From positions 1 to 40,968 of the forward strand of contig CAMFHE010000042.1 of the NCBI GenBank assembly GCA_945952045.1: a stretch of 40,968 nucleotides of DNA, given 5' to 3'. Shown in pieces: positions 33,103 through 40,968 of this stretch (position 1 is its first letter; each line of letters opens with the position of its first letter). Below the pieces are notes generated by a model. That model saw only the letters and a list, made by a program, of their open reading frames with translations, was not told the DNA's origin and did no database searches. Source of the stretch: an uncultured Rhizobium sp. GTDB lineage: Bacteria; Pseudomonadota; Alphaproteobacteria; Rhizobiales; Rhizobiaceae. Both the position numbers and the translations under genes were made by a program.

Positions 33103-34071
33103 TTACAGCGCCTTTTGCGTGTCGTCCATGACACGCGGCCCCGGAATGGCGAATTCCGATACCAGGCCGTAATGGTTTGAGCCGAAGGCGTCGGCGATGC
33201 GTCGGGTTTGGATCAGCTCGGCGGGGCCTCGGGCGAAGACGTGGTCGATGGCGATGCCATAGGCGCCGGCCCGGATCGGCCAGGTGCGCGGTTCGCTTGG
33301 CGCCGTCGTCAGACCGTTGCCGCGAAGGAAGGCCTGCATATCAGGGGCGAGGATATCGGAATTGAAATCGCCGGCGACCAGCAAGGGGCCTTCTACCGAC
33401 TCAGCAATTGCCGCGAGATTGTCGAGTTCCTCGCCGTGATAGTCGTCGTAATAGGGCTTGGTCAGGTGCGCGGCCGCAATGTTGAGCGTCTGTCCGGCGA
33501 AGTCGATGCGGGCAAGCGCGAAGCGGTTCTTGCGCAGGTCGCTGAGGCTCGCCTTCATCGTATCGACAAAGGGGCGGCGCGAGAGCACGAGCAGGTCGCA
33601 ATCGTCGCTGTCCGCTTCGCAGCCGATCCGGTTCGGGAAGACCCGCGCCAGCCTGTCGATCTGCGAAAACAGCGGCCGCGCCTCAAGGATGACCGCGACA
33701 TCGGCATGCGAGGAGAGGATATAGTCGGCGATCCGCTCGCCGTTTTCGGTATTGCTGCCCATGATGTTGAAGGACAGCAGCCGGAAATGCGGCGCGGCGA
33801 GCGCTTGGCGGCTGGGGTCCCCGCGGAACTCCTGCAGCATCACGAGTGCATGCACGACGAGCGCTGCCGACCATACAAGCAGGAAAACGCCATAGACATG
33901 CCGCCTCAACGCGAGCGCGATGACGCTGCCGGCAAGGCAGGCCAGCGTCGCGTGCAACTGCAGGCTATAAAGAAAGGAAAGAAGCCAGGACTCGCGCAGA
34001 TAGCGCAGCGAACAGGCCGTCAGCGCCAGCGTCAGCAGAACGCATAACACGCAATACAGGGTCGATCTCAT
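33103..34071 (-). CDS. Membrane-anchored endonuclease/exonuclease/phosphatase (EEP) protein
   Basis: A 322-residue protein. Three hydrophobic segments fill residues ~3-80 (TLYCVLCVLLTLALTAC, then two more), followed by an EEP catalytic domain (~95-310). Catalytic positions are present: Asn102 in LSFNIMGSN, Glu130 in VILEA, Asp235 and Asn237 in AGDFNSD, Asp276 and His277 in IDHVF, and His300 in SNHYGL. The usual SDH end is SNH here, a common variant of this subfamily. The domain likely faces the periplasm and cuts a phosphodiester or phosphomonoester; substrate unknown. The only Cys near residue 20 (LTAC) could suggest a lipobox but the hydrophobic pattern fits a membrane anchor better. Confidence 0.87.
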   Translation of the reverse strand: MRSTLYCVLCVLLTLALTACSLRYLRESWLLSFLYSLQLHATLACLAGSVIALALRRHVYGVFLLVWSAALVVHALVMLQEFRGDPSRQALAAPHFRLLSFNIMGSNTENGERIADYILSSHADVAVILEARPLFSQIDRLARVFPNRIGCEADSDDCDLLVLSRRPFVDTMKASLSDLRKNRFALARIDFAGQTLNIAAAHLTKPYYDDYHGEELDNLAAIAESVEGPLLVAGDFNSDILAPDMQAFLRGNGLTTAPSEPRTWPIRAGAYGIAIDHVFARGPAELIQTRRIADAFGSNHYGLVSEFAIPGPRVMDDTQKAL

Positions 34072-34432
34072 CGGCTTTGTCCGGCTGGGCGAAGAAGGGC
34101 GGGGGATCGCGATACCACGCCTGCTTGCGGACTTGCAATGCGGACGGCCACATGTCGGCGATTCTGCTTCTCATCAGACTTCGGCCGCATCCCGATGAAA
34201 TCGCCGCAAAATCACGCGAAGCGTTGTCAGAAATCAAGGACTTTGAAAAAAGTGTGTCCGAATTCCGCGACATTGTGCCCGGACCCCTTGTCGAGACTGG
34301 ACATAATTTGCGATCAAGCTTAGAACGCGCCGGATTGCCGGGGAATCTGTGGCCGAATTGTGTCCAGTTGGATTCGCCGGTCATGGGGGCAATGCGTTAT
34401 CGCGAAATATTTGCGCAGAGGATGGTTTAGCC
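34072..34432. other. 361-base gap before petA
   Basis: It must hold the promoter of the petABC operon and the 5' side of the divergent EEP gene. I could not identify a confident -35/-10 pair or a known regulator box. An open frame covers much of it on the plus strand, but its amino acid content does not look like a real protein. Confidence 0.4.
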
Positions 34433-35011
34433 GTGAGCGAACACGAGACGACAAGCGAAACCCTTGGCGAGCCCACTCGCCGTGATTTCCTGTATTTGAC
34501 CACGGGGATGGCGGGTGCCGTCGGTGCCGTTTCGGTTGCCTGGCCCTTTATCGACCAGATGCGTCCCGACGCCTCGACGCTGGCTCTCGCGTCGATCGAA
34601 GTGGATGTTTCCAGCCTTCAGCCGGGGATGTCGCTGACGGCCAAGTGGCGCGGCAAGCCGGTTTTCATCCGCAACCGCACCGACAAGGAAGTTGAAGAAG
34701 CCAAGGCCGTTGCGCTGACGGATCTGAAGGATCCGGTTGCCCGCAACGCCAATATCGCTGCCGACGCGCAGGCGACGGACATCGACCGTTCTGCCGGCGA
34801 AGGCAAGGAAAACTGGATCGTCATGATCGGTTCCTGCACCCATCTCGGCTGCGTGCCGCTTGGGCAGGCCGGTGATTTCGGCGGCTGGTTCTGTCCCTGC
34901 CACGGCTCGCACTACGATACGGCCGGTCGAATCCGCAAGGGTCCGGCGCCGATGAATTTGGCGGTGCCGACCTTTTCTTTCACCAAAGATACAGTGATCA
35001 AGATCGGTTAA
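34433..35011 (+). CDS. petA: Ubiquinol-cytochrome c reductase iron-sulfur (Rieske) subunit
   Basis: The Rieske subunit of the cytochrome bc1 complex; takes electrons from ubiquinol to cytochrome c1 on the periplasmic side. From GTG 34433 the protein has 192 residues: a twin-arginine motif TRRDFLYL (15-22), an anchor helix (~22-40), a hinge, and the cluster domain. Ligands are Cys135 and His137 (CTHLGC) and Cys154 and His157 (CPCHGSH); Cys140 and Cys156 form the stabilising disulfide. The frame is open to 34349, but the family begins near SEHETTSETLGEPTRRDFL, so GTG is used. First gene of the petABC operon; 14 bases precede petB. Confidence 0.95.
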   Translation: MSEHETTSETLGEPTRRDFLYLTTGMAGAVGAVSVAWPFIDQMRPDASTLALASIEVDVSSLQPGMSLTAKWRGKPVFIRNRTDKEVEEAKAVALTDLKDPVARNANIAADAQATDIDRSAGEGKENWIVMIGSCTHLGCVPLGQAGDFGGWFCPCHGSHYDTAGRIRKGPAPMNLAVPTFSFTKDTVIKIG

Positions 35012-35025
35012 GGGGATACTGATTT

Positions 35026-36288
35026 ATGAGTGGTCATTCTAGTTACCAACCTGCGACCGGCCTTGAGAAGTGGATCGACTCCCGCCTGCCTTTGCCGCGT
35101 CTCGTCTATGACAGCTTCGTCGCCTATCCGGTGCCGCGCAACCTGAACTATGCCTATACGTTCGGCGCGATGCTTTCGGTTATGCTGATCGTCCAGATCC
35201 TGACGGGCGTCGTCCTGGCCATGCATTATGCGGCCGATACGACTGTTGCCTTCGTCTCGGTCGAAAAGATCATGCGCGACGTCAACCACGGCTGGCTGCT
35301 GCGCTACATGCATGCCAACGGCGCGTCGTTCTTCTTCATCGCCGTCTATCTGCACATTGCCCGCGGCCTGTATTACGGCTCGTACAAGGCGCCGCGCGAA
35401 ATCCTCTGGATTCTCGGCGTGGTCATCTACCTGCTGATGATGGCGACCGGCTTCATGGGCTACGTTCTGCCCTGGGGTCAGATGTCCTTCTGGGGGGCGA
35501 CCGTCATCACCGGCTTCTTCTCGGCCTTCCCGCTGGTAGGCGAGTGGCTGCAGCAGTTCCTGCTCGGTGGCTTCGCCGTCGACCAGCCGACGCTGAACCG
35601 CTTCTTCTCGCTGCACTACCTGCTGCCCTTCATGATCGCTGGCGTCGTCGTCCTGCACGTCTGGGCGCTGCACGTCACCGGCCAGACCAACCCGACCGGC
35701 GTCGAAGTCAAGACCAAGACCGACACCGTTCCCTTCACGCCCTATGCGACGCTGAAGGATGCGCTCGGCGTCTCGATCTTCCTGATCGTCTATGCCTGGT
35801 TCATCTTCTACATGCCGAACTACCTCGGCCATCCGGACAACTACATCCAGGCGAACGCGCTGAAGACCCCGGCCCACATCGTTCCGGAATGGTACTACCT
35901 GCCGTTCTACGCGATGCTGCGCGCCATCACCTTCAATGTCGGCCCGATCGACTCGAAGCTCGGCGGCGTTCTGGTGATGTTCGGTGCGATCATCATCCTG
36001 TTCTTCCTTCCATGGCTCGATACCTCGAAGGTCCGCTCGGCTGCCTACCGCCCGTGGTACAAGCTGTTCTTCTGGCTGTTCGTCGCCAATGCCATCATGC
36101 TTGGCTGGCTCGGCGCGCAACCGGCAGATGGCATCTTCGTCATCCTGTCGCAGCTCGGTACGCTCTACTACTTCGGCTTCTTCATCGTCGTGATGCCGCT
36201 GCTGGGGTTGTTCGAGACGCCGCGGCGCCTGCCCAACTCCATCACCGAAGCGGTTCTCGAAAAGAACGCTGCGTCGGCGAAGGCTTGA
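35026..36288 (+). CDS. petB: Cytochrome b of the bc1 complex
   Basis: A 420-residue membrane protein carrying hemes bL and bH and both quinone sites. Heme-ligand His residues are in NHGWLLRYMHANGASFFFIAVYLHIARGL and LHYLLPFMIAGVVVLHVWALH; the PEWY motif (PEWYYLPFY) of the quinol-oxidation site is intact. Eight membrane segments are expected. AGGGGA lies before the ATG. Cytochrome b and c1 are separate genes here, unlike the fused fbcH of Bradyrhizobium. Codon use is strongly biased to C-ending codons, as expected for a highly expressed gene. Confidence 0.97.
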   Translation: MSGHSSYQPATGLEKWIDSRLPLPRLVYDSFVAYPVPRNLNYAYTFGAMLSVMLIVQILTGVVLAMHYAADTTVAFVSVEKIMRDVNHGWLLRYMHANGASFFFIAVYLHIARGLYYGSYKAPREILWILGVVIYLLMMATGFMGYVLPWGQMSFWGATVITGFFSAFPLVGEWLQQFLLGGFAVDQPTLNRFFSLHYLLPFMIAGVVVLHVWALHVTGQTNPTGVEVKTKTDTVPFTPYATLKDALGVSIFLIVYAWFIFYMPNYLGHPDNYIQANALKTPAHIVPEWYYLPFYAMLRAITFNVGPIDSKLGGVLVMFGAIIILFFLPWLDTSKVRSAAYRPWYKLFFWLFVANAIMLGWLGAQPADGIFVILSQLGTLYYFGFFIVVMPLLGLFETPRRLPNSITEAVLEKNAASAKA

Positions 36289-36315
36289 GACAAGCGACTG
36301 AGAGGGAATGAAACC

Positions 36316-37191
36316 ATGAAAAAGCTTGTTGCAAGCATCCTGTCGCTCGCTGTCGTCGCCGGTCTCGGCTTTGCTGCTCCTGCCTTCGCCGAAGAGGCGA
36401 AGAAGGAGGAGGCGCATGCGGAAGGCGGTACGCCGCACTACCCGATCCACCATCCCAAGCAGGAAAGCTGGAGCTTTGCCGGCCCGTTCGGCCACTACGA
36501 CAAGGCTCAGCTTCAGCGCGGTCTGAAGGTTTACACCGAAGTCTGCTCCGCCTGTCATTCGATGAACCTGGTGTCGTTCCGCACGCTCGAGCATCTCGGT
36601 TATTCCGATGCCCAGGTGAAGGCGTTCGCCGCCAACTACGAAGTGCAGGACGGCCCTAACGGCGACGGTGAAATGTTCACCCGCAAGGCGGTTCCGTCGG
36701 ATCACTTCCCGTCGCCTTACGCGAACCCGGAAGCCGCCGCTGCCGCCAACAACGGCGCGGCTCCCCCGGACATGTCGCTGCTCGCCAAGGCGCGCGGCGT
36801 CACCCGCGGCTTCCCGCAGTTCATCTTCGACATGTTCACGCAGTATCAGGAAGGCGGCCCGGATTATATCTACTCGCTGCTGACCGGTTACCAGGATCCG
36901 CCGGCCGGCGTTGAAGTCGCCGCAGGCACGCATTACAACCCGTACTTCGCCAATGCAGCGGCCCTTGCCATGGCGCAGCCGATCAGCAACGATCAGGTCA
37001 CCTACGAAGACGGCACGCCGCAGACGGTCGACCAGTATGCCAAGGACGTTTCCGCATTCCTGATGTGGACCGCCGAGCCGCATCTGGAAGAGCGCAAGCG
37101 CACCGGTTTCATGGTTATGATCTTCCTGGTGATCTTCACCGGTCTGGTCTACCTGACGAAGAAGTCGGTCTACGCCAACAAGGAACACTGA
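36316..37191 (+). CDS. petC: Cytochrome c1
   Basis: A 291-residue heme protein that passes electrons from the Rieske centre to soluble cytochrome c. A Sec signal peptide ends at AFA (residue 25). The heme attachment site is CSACH (Cys77, Cys80, His81). A C-terminal membrane helix (FMVMIFLVIFTGLVYLT) anchors the periplasmic domain. The Lys/Glu/His-rich segment after the cleavage site (KKEEAHAEGGTPHYPIHHPK) is typical of alphaproteobacterial c1. AGAGGGA lies upstream. Last gene of the operon, followed by a terminator. Confidence 0.96.
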   Translation: MKKLVASILSLAVVAGLGFAAPAFAEEAKKEEAHAEGGTPHYPIHHPKQESWSFAGPFGHYDKAQLQRGLKVYTEVCSACHSMNLVSFRTLEHLGYSDAQVKAFAANYEVQDGPNGDGEMFTRKAVPSDHFPSPYANPEAAAAANNGAAPPDMSLLAKARGVTRGFPQFIFDMFTQYQEGGPDYIYSLLTGYQDPPAGVEVAAGTHYNPYFANAAALAMAQPISNDQVTYEDGTPQTVDQYAKDVSAFLMWTAEPHLEERKRTGFMVMIFLVIFTGLVYLTKKSVYANKEH

Positions 37192-37217
37192 GAAATCTCA
37201 GGTTTCATGGTTCAAAG

Positions 37218-37244
37218 AAAGGCGGCTTTCGGGTCGCCTTTTTT
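37218..37244 (+). terminator. Rho-independent terminator of petABC
   Basis: AAAGGCG pairs with CGCCTTT around GCTTTCGGGT, and the arm runs into six T bases ending at 37244. It starts 27 bases past the petC stop. Confidence 0.85.
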
Positions 37245-37364
37245 CGTTGGCCAGCCGGTTCGCAGTTGATAGTGTCTGGCGTAACCGAGAGCCTGCCCCG
37301 CAGACGCGCCTTTCGCGCGGCCTACAGCCGGACAGGCTCCTCCAAGACACGGATGAGTGTTTTC

Positions 37365-37907
37365 ATGACCTTGACTGCTTCGGATCTCGCCAGCTCGATC
37401 CGTTCCATCCCGGACTATCCCAAGCCGGGCATCATCTTTCGCGACATCACCACGCTGCTCGGCAATCCACGCACTTTCCGCCGCGCGGTGGATGAGTTGG
37501 TGAACCCCTATGTCGGCTCGAAGATCGACAAGATCGCCGGCATGGAGGCGCGCGGCTTCATTCTCGGCGGCGCCGTGGCGCATCAGCTTTCTGCCGGCTT
37601 CGTGCCGATCCGCAAGAAGGGCAAGCTGCCGCATGAGACGGTGCGTATCGCCTATAGTCTCGAATACGGGGTGGACGAGATGGAGATGCATCGCGACGCG
37701 GTGCAGCCGGGCGAAAAGGTCATCCTCGTCGACGACCTGATCGCGACAGGCGGCACTGCGGTCGGCGCGGTGCAACTGCTTCGTCAGATCGGCGCCGACG
37801 TCGTCTCCTGCTGCTTCGTCATCGACTTGCCCGATCTGGGTGGCCGCCAGAAGCTTGAGGCGCTCGGCGTCGAAGTGCGGACGCTGGTGGAGTTCAGCGG
37901 CCATTGA
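37365..37907 (+). CDS. apt: Adenine phosphoribosyltransferase
   Basis: Makes AMP from adenine and PRPP (purine salvage). 180 residues, the normal length. Family marks are IPDYPKPGIIFRDITTLL (15-32), MEARGFILGGA (60-70), and the PRPP-binding loop VILVDDLIATGGTA (119-132). An in-frame ATG at 37353 would add 4 residues; I chose 37365 by family length. Downstream, GCGGCC and GGCCGC (37897-37913) overlap the stop and may form a hairpin, without a clear T-run. It converges with the MaoC pair. Confidence 0.95.
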   Translation: MTLTASDLASSIRSIPDYPKPGIIFRDITTLLGNPRTFRRAVDELVNPYVGSKIDKIAGMEARGFILGGAVAHQLSAGFVPIRKKGKLPHETVRIAYSLEYGVDEMEMHRDAVQPGEKVILVDDLIATGGTAVGAVQLLRQIGADVVSCCFVIDLPDLGGRQKLEALGVEVRTLVEFSGH

Positions 37908-37922
37908 GGCCGCCGACCCTTC

Positions 37923-38387
37923 TCAGTTAAATTCCAGGACGGTGCTCTCGAAACGTACGACGAGGTCGCCGTTCTGGTTTTCGCCTTCGCACAGGATGGT
38001 GTTCAGGATCCAGCCGGGGCGGGAGCTCAGGTCGCGGCTGGCCTTCAGCGTCACGAAATAGGTGATGTCGTCGCCGGCATAGACCGGGCGCAGCCAGCGC
38101 AGGTCGCGAAAGCCGGGCGAGGGGCCGAGTTTCGGCGGGGCTATGCCGCGCGCTTCCAGACGCTTGCATTCCTCTTTCCAGAAATCGAGAAAGCTGCGCA
38201 TCCACAAGGAGCAGGTATGCCAGCCGGAGGCGCAGAGGCCGCCGAACAGGCTGTTCTTGGCGGCTTCCGCATCGGTGTGGAAAAGCTGACCGTCGAATCG
38301 GCGGGCGAAGCGGATGATGTCCTCGGCGCTGAAATGCTGGGTCGCCAGTTCCAGCCGCATCTCGGAATAGAGATCCTGCATCCTCAT
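37923..38387 (-). CDS. MaoC-like dehydratase (tandem copy B)
   Basis: A 154-residue single hot-dog-fold hydratase/dehydratase-like protein of the MaoC family. The hydratase-2 motif is ARRFDGQLFHTDAEAA (catalytic Asp and His), followed by SLFGGLCASGWHTCSLWMR. Acts on an acyl-CoA or acyl-thioester substrate; which one is unknown. The ATG at 38387 overlaps the TGA of the upstream MaoC gene (ATGA) and GGAGG lies 7 bases before it, so the start is well fixed; a longer frame to 38582 is rejected. The two MaoC proteins are paralogues and could form a heteromer. Confidence 0.85.
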   Translation of the reverse strand: MRMQDLYSEMRLELATQHFSAEDIIRFARRFDGQLFHTDAEAAKNSLFGGLCASGWHTCSLWMRSFLDFWKEECKRLEARGIAPPKLGPSPGFRDLRWLRPVYAGDDITYFVTLKASRDLSSRPGWILNTILCEGENQNGDLVVRFESTVLEFN

Positions 38388-38848
38388 GCGCCGGCCTCCG
38401 GGGCTGACGCCATGCGGAACATGACCGAATTCTCCGACATGGCCACCAGCTCGCCATGCTGGTTCTCGGTCTCGTGGCGCAGCTTGACGACGCCGATACC
38501 GGGACGCGACTGCAATGGCCTCGCGCTGACCACCACGGAGCGGCCGGAGAGCGTGTCGCCGGCCAATACAGGCTTTTTCCACTCCATCACGTCGATGCCA
38601 GGCGAGCCCTGGCAGGTGGAGTTGAGGATATAGCTGTCGATCATCATGCGCATCGTCAGCGAGCTCGTGTGCCAGCCGGATGCAGCGAGGCCGCCCAGGA
38701 TGCTGTCCTTGCCGGCGTTTTCATCGAGATGCATCGGCTGGGGATCGAATTCGCGGGCAAATTCGATGATATCGGCCGCCGTCACGGCGATCGGCCCGAG
38801 CGGGAAGACCCGGCCGGGCGTAAAATCTTCGTAAGTATAGGTCGTCAC
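38384..38848 (-). CDS. MaoC-like dehydratase (tandem copy A)
   Basis: A 154-residue MaoC-type hot-dog protein. It begins (M)TTYTYEDFTPGRVFPLG, the classic start of the family, then AREFDPQPMHLDENAG with the hydratase-2 Asp and His, and SILGGLAASGWHTSSLTMRMM. The start is GTG 38848, because the frame upstream to 38878 begins with TTG and adds 10 unlike residues. It overlaps the next MaoC gene by 4 bases. Both lack any fused domain. Likely handles an enoyl- or hydroxyacyl-CoA, but that is family-level only. Confidence 0.85.
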   Translation of the reverse strand: MTTYTYEDFTPGRVFPLGPIAVTAADIIEFAREFDPQPMHLDENAGKDSILGGLAASGWHTSSLTMRMMIDSYILNSTCQGSPGIDVMEWKKPVLAGDTLSGRSVVVSARPLQSRPGIGVVKLRHETENQHGELVAMSENSVMFRMASAPEAGA

Positions 38849-38981
38849 GTCCAAATCCGTCCTGTTTGCGGCGAACAATGGCGAGTGCGCTTCGCTTTGG
38901 CAAGGGTGCGCAGCTTGTCAAAGCGTCGCGTCTCGTTAAGGTGGCGCCGACTTCACGCCGCCGACCAGGGGAGCCGCAGGC

Positions 38982-40094
38982 ATGCAGACATTGAAATCGG
39001 TGCTCGACGGCGCCGCCGGCGAAGGCATCATTTCCGCCGATCAGGCGGGCGTTCTGCTGCCCTATATGCAGGCGCGGGGCGTTGCGATTCAGCCGCCGAA
39101 GCCAGCCACCGATATCGCAGGTCTCGGCGAGTCGCATGTGATCGCGCCGGTCGAGGATACCGAATCGCCACGCTTCGTGCGCGGTTTTCACGATGTGCTG
39201 ATCACCATCGGCGTCTGTATCGCCATGGCCGGCATCTGGGGCGTCAGCTCGATCTTCGGCGTGCTGCCGGCCGTCATCATCCTTGCCGAAATTCTGGTGC
39301 GGCGGCAGCGGCTGGCCTTGCCGGCGGTGGTGCTGACGCTGATGTTCGCGCACTGGATCCTGACGACCGGCATCGTGGTGCTCGACGACCTTCTCGGGCA
39401 GGATGTCGAGCCGATGCTGCATTTTGTCGTGCTGACGCTGCCCTTTGCGGTGCTCATGGCGCCCTTCTATCTGCGCTATCGCATTCCGCTGGCGCTCAGC
39501 CTCTGGATCGTGTCGCTGGCCGCCATCCTGCTCGGGCTGCTGTTCCTCGGCCTGTCGCGGGCCAGCGGACAGCCGGATTTCATCACCGCGCATCCGTCGC
39601 AGTCCGCCGCGATCTTCCTGGCCGGCGCACTGGCGCTGTTTGCGGTGGCGATGCGCTACGATCTCTCCGACCGTTTCCGGGTGACGCGCCGCTCGGACGT
39701 CGCCTTCTGGCTGCATCTGGCGGCGGCGCCTGCGTTGCTCTATGCGATGCTGGCGCTGGTCTTCCTGCGCGACTTCAACAACGATGCCCTGTTCAGTGCG
39801 GAAAAGGGCCTGCCGGATGCCTTGATCGTCGTCGTTATCGTCGCGGTGTTCATGACCATCGGCCTTGTCATCGACCGGCGCGCCTTCGTCACTTCAGGCC
39901 TCGTGTCGCTGGGGCTGGCAACGGCGAGCCTGTTGCAGAAGACCAGCGCCGCGCCCGAAACCTATGTCTTTGCGACGCTGTTGATCGTCGGGCTGGTGGT
40001 TCTGACCATCGGCGTCGGCTGGCCGCATTTCCGGCGCTTCGCCGTCACGCCGCTGCCGCCGGTGCTCAAAGAAAAACTGCCGCCTCTTCGGTGA
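38982..40094 (+). CDS. DUF2157-like integral membrane protein
   Basis: A 370-residue inner-membrane protein. The N-terminal ~65 residues are soluble (LKSVLDGAAGEGIISADQAGVLLPYM), followed by about ten hydrophobic segments from residue 70 to 350. It has the layout of DUF2157 proteins, whose N-terminal helix pair precedes a multi-pass membrane part. No catalytic motif or binding site is known. GGGGAG lies upstream of the ATG. It stands alone and converges with ychF across a two-way terminator. Confidence 0.8.
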   Translation: MQTLKSVLDGAAGEGIISADQAGVLLPYMQARGVAIQPPKPATDIAGLGESHVIAPVEDTESPRFVRGFHDVLITIGVCIAMAGIWGVSSIFGVLPAVIILAEILVRRQRLALPAVVLTLMFAHWILTTGIVVLDDLLGQDVEPMLHFVVLTLPFAVLMAPFYLRYRIPLALSLWIVSLAAILLGLLFLGLSRASGQPDFITAHPSQSAAIFLAGALALFAVAMRYDLSDRFRVTRRSDVAFWLHLAAAPALLYAMLALVFLRDFNNDALFSAEKGLPDALIVVVIVAVFMTIGLVIDRRAFVTSGLVSLGLATASLLQKTSAAPETYVFATLLIVGLVVLTIGVGWPHFRRFAVTPLPPVLKEKLPPLR

Positions 40095-40112
40095 AGGGCG
40101 GCAGCATTTTTT
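40077..40112. terminator. Bidirectional terminator between DUF2157 and ychF genes
   Basis: CTGCCGCC (40077-40084) pairs with GGCGGCAG (40097-40104). On plus, CA and six T follow (40107-40112); on minus, TTTTTC follows at once. The TGA of the membrane-protein gene lies in the loop. It fits the end of both convergent genes. Confidence 0.8.
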
Positions 40113-40132
40113 AAAGCGAGGTCGGTTTCGGC

Positions 40133-40968
40133 TCAGGTGTTGAAGCGGAAGTGGATGACGTCGCCGTCATGCACCACATATTCCTTACCTTCGTCGCGGC
40201 CCTTGCCGGCTTCCTTGGCGCCGACTTCGCCCTTGTAGGCGATGTAATCGTCATAGCCGATGGTGAAGGCGCGGATGAAGCCGCGTTCGAAATCGGTGTG
40301 GATGACGCCGGCCGCCTGCGGGGCCTTGGTTCCGCGCCGAATAGTCCAGGCGCGGGTTTCCTTGGGGCCGACGGTGAAATAGGTGATGAGGTCGAGCAGG
40401 TGATAACCGGCGCGGATCAGCCGGTCGAGGCCTGCTTCCTCAAGGCCGAGAGCGGAGAGGAATTCGGCAGACTCCTCTTCCGGAAGCTGGGCGACTTCGG
40501 ATTCGATGGCCGCCGAGATGACGACGCATTCGGCGCCCTGTTCCTTGGCCATGGCGGCGACGGCGGCCGTGTGCGCGTTGCCGGTGGCGGCATCGGATTC
40601 GGCGACGTTGCAGACGTAGAGAACCGGGTGCGAGGTCAGAAGGTTGAGGCCCTTCAGAACTTCGATCTCTTCCGGCGACAGCGTCTTCAGGAGAATGCGC
40701 GCCGGCTTGCCCTCGTTCAAAAGCTTGACCACGGCTTCCATGATCGGCAGCTGCGCGAGCGAATCCTTATCCTTGCTGGCGGCGCGCTTGCGGGTCTGCT
40801 CGACGCGGCGTTCCAGGCTTTCGAGGTCGGCGAGCATCAGCTCGGTCTCGATCGTGTCGGCATCGCCGACCGGATTGATGCGGCCTTCGACATGGGTGAT
40901 GTCGTCGTCTTCGAAGCAGCGCAGCACATGCACCACGGCATCGACTTCGCGGATATTGGCGAGGAACT
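40133..40968 (-). CDS. ychF: Redox-regulated ATPase YchF, 5' end missing
   Basis: The C-terminal 278 residues of the Obg-related P-loop ATPase YchF; the start and nucleotide-binding motifs lie beyond the window. The coding frame runs to the edge (FLANIREVDAVVHVLRCFEDDDITHVEGRINPVGDADTIETEL), so the GTG at 40936 is not the start. A helical arm (~LADLESLERRVEQTRKRAASKDKDS) precedes the TGS domain, which ends VIHTDFERGFIRAFTIGYDDY and DGDVIHFRFNT. YchF binds ribosomes and catalase-related stress factors in other bacteria. Clear identification. Confidence 0.95.
   Translation of the reverse strand, partial: FLANIREVDAVVHVLRCFEDDDITHVEGRINPVGDADTIETELMLADLESLERRVEQTRKRAASKDKDSLAQLPIMEAVVKLLNEGKPARILLKTLSPEEIEVLKGLNLLTSHPVLYVCNVAESDAATGNAHTAAVAAMAKEQGAECVVISAAIESEVAQLPEEESAEFLSALGLEEAGLDRLIRAGYHLLDLITYFTVGPKETRAWTIRRGTKAPQAAGVIHTDFERGFIRAFTIGYDDYIAYKGEVGAKEAGKGRDEGKEYVVHDGDVIHFRFNT

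Noticed and set aside
34077..34430. 117-residue plus-strand open frame before petA
   Set aside because: It starts inside the EEP 5' region, its residues do not look like a folded protein, it overlaps the expected petABC promoter, and it stops just before the GTG of petA.
35008..37188. 726-residue minus-strand open frame across petB and petC
   Set aside because: The plus-strand genes are certain; this is the antisense shadow caused by their strong codon bias.

Overview
The window is ordinary chromosomal DNA of an alphaproteobacterium of the order Hyphomicrobiales, most likely the Rhizobium/Agrobacterium group. The evidence is high GC with a GC-rich third codon position, a rhizobial-type flagellin, separate petA-petB-petC genes, a DUF1285/CoA-Nudix/CCA-transferase operon, and several copies of a palindromic mosaic repeat that looks like the RIME family of rhizobia. 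I saw no tRNA, rRNA, CRISPR array, insertion sequence or prophage gene. Species assignment is inference.

Layout. 1-5.5 kb: the 3' part of leuA, an alpha/beta hydrolase, a convergent ECF sigma/anti-sigma pair, a metallophosphoesterase and a Nudix hydrolase. 5.5-14.8 kb: a glutathionyl-hydroquinone reductase and a GNAT acetyltransferase, then a minus-strand operon of MoxR ATPase, DUF58 protein, BatA-like/DUF4159 membrane protein, VWA/GATase-like membrane protein and a second GNAT enzyme. 14.9-17.4 kb: a plus-strand operon with 4-base overlaps (DUF1285, CoA-type Nudix, tRNA nucleotidyltransferase). 17.4-22.9 kb: two small minus-strand genes, hemF, a small conserved gene, an orphan flagellin with a strong terminator, an alpha/beta-hydrolase-like protein with a Pro/Ala/Glu tail, and trmL. 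23.0-33.1 kb: two paralogous ABC exporters on the plus strand, separated by a SAM methyltransferase and two large minus-strand paralogues with DUF4214, a degenerate RTX motif and predicted coiled coils. 33.1-41 kb: a membrane endonuclease/exonuclease/phosphatase protein, the cytochrome bc1 operon petABC, apt, a tandem MaoC pair, a DUF2157 membrane protein and the C-terminal part of ychF.

The most interesting region is 25.9-31.0 kb. The two DUF4214 proteins (800 and 718 residues) have no signal peptide but share a caulobacter S-layer-like N-terminal module, a Gly-rich linker, a short degenerate RTX motif, two helical arms around a conserved hinge, and a shared C-terminal module of the kind seen in type I secreted proteins. 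Their promoters share an arrangement with identical spacing: AACATTTTTGG, two TTAACCA repeats 27 bases apart, a GGAATA box, and a CGGAG ribosome site 8 bases before ATG. TTAACCA resembles a CtrA half-site. The longer gene is a base-composition mosaic, with a 5' part like its paralogue and a much AT-richer remainder. I read them as a co-regulated pair of secreted cell-surface proteins; the secretion route is not in the window.
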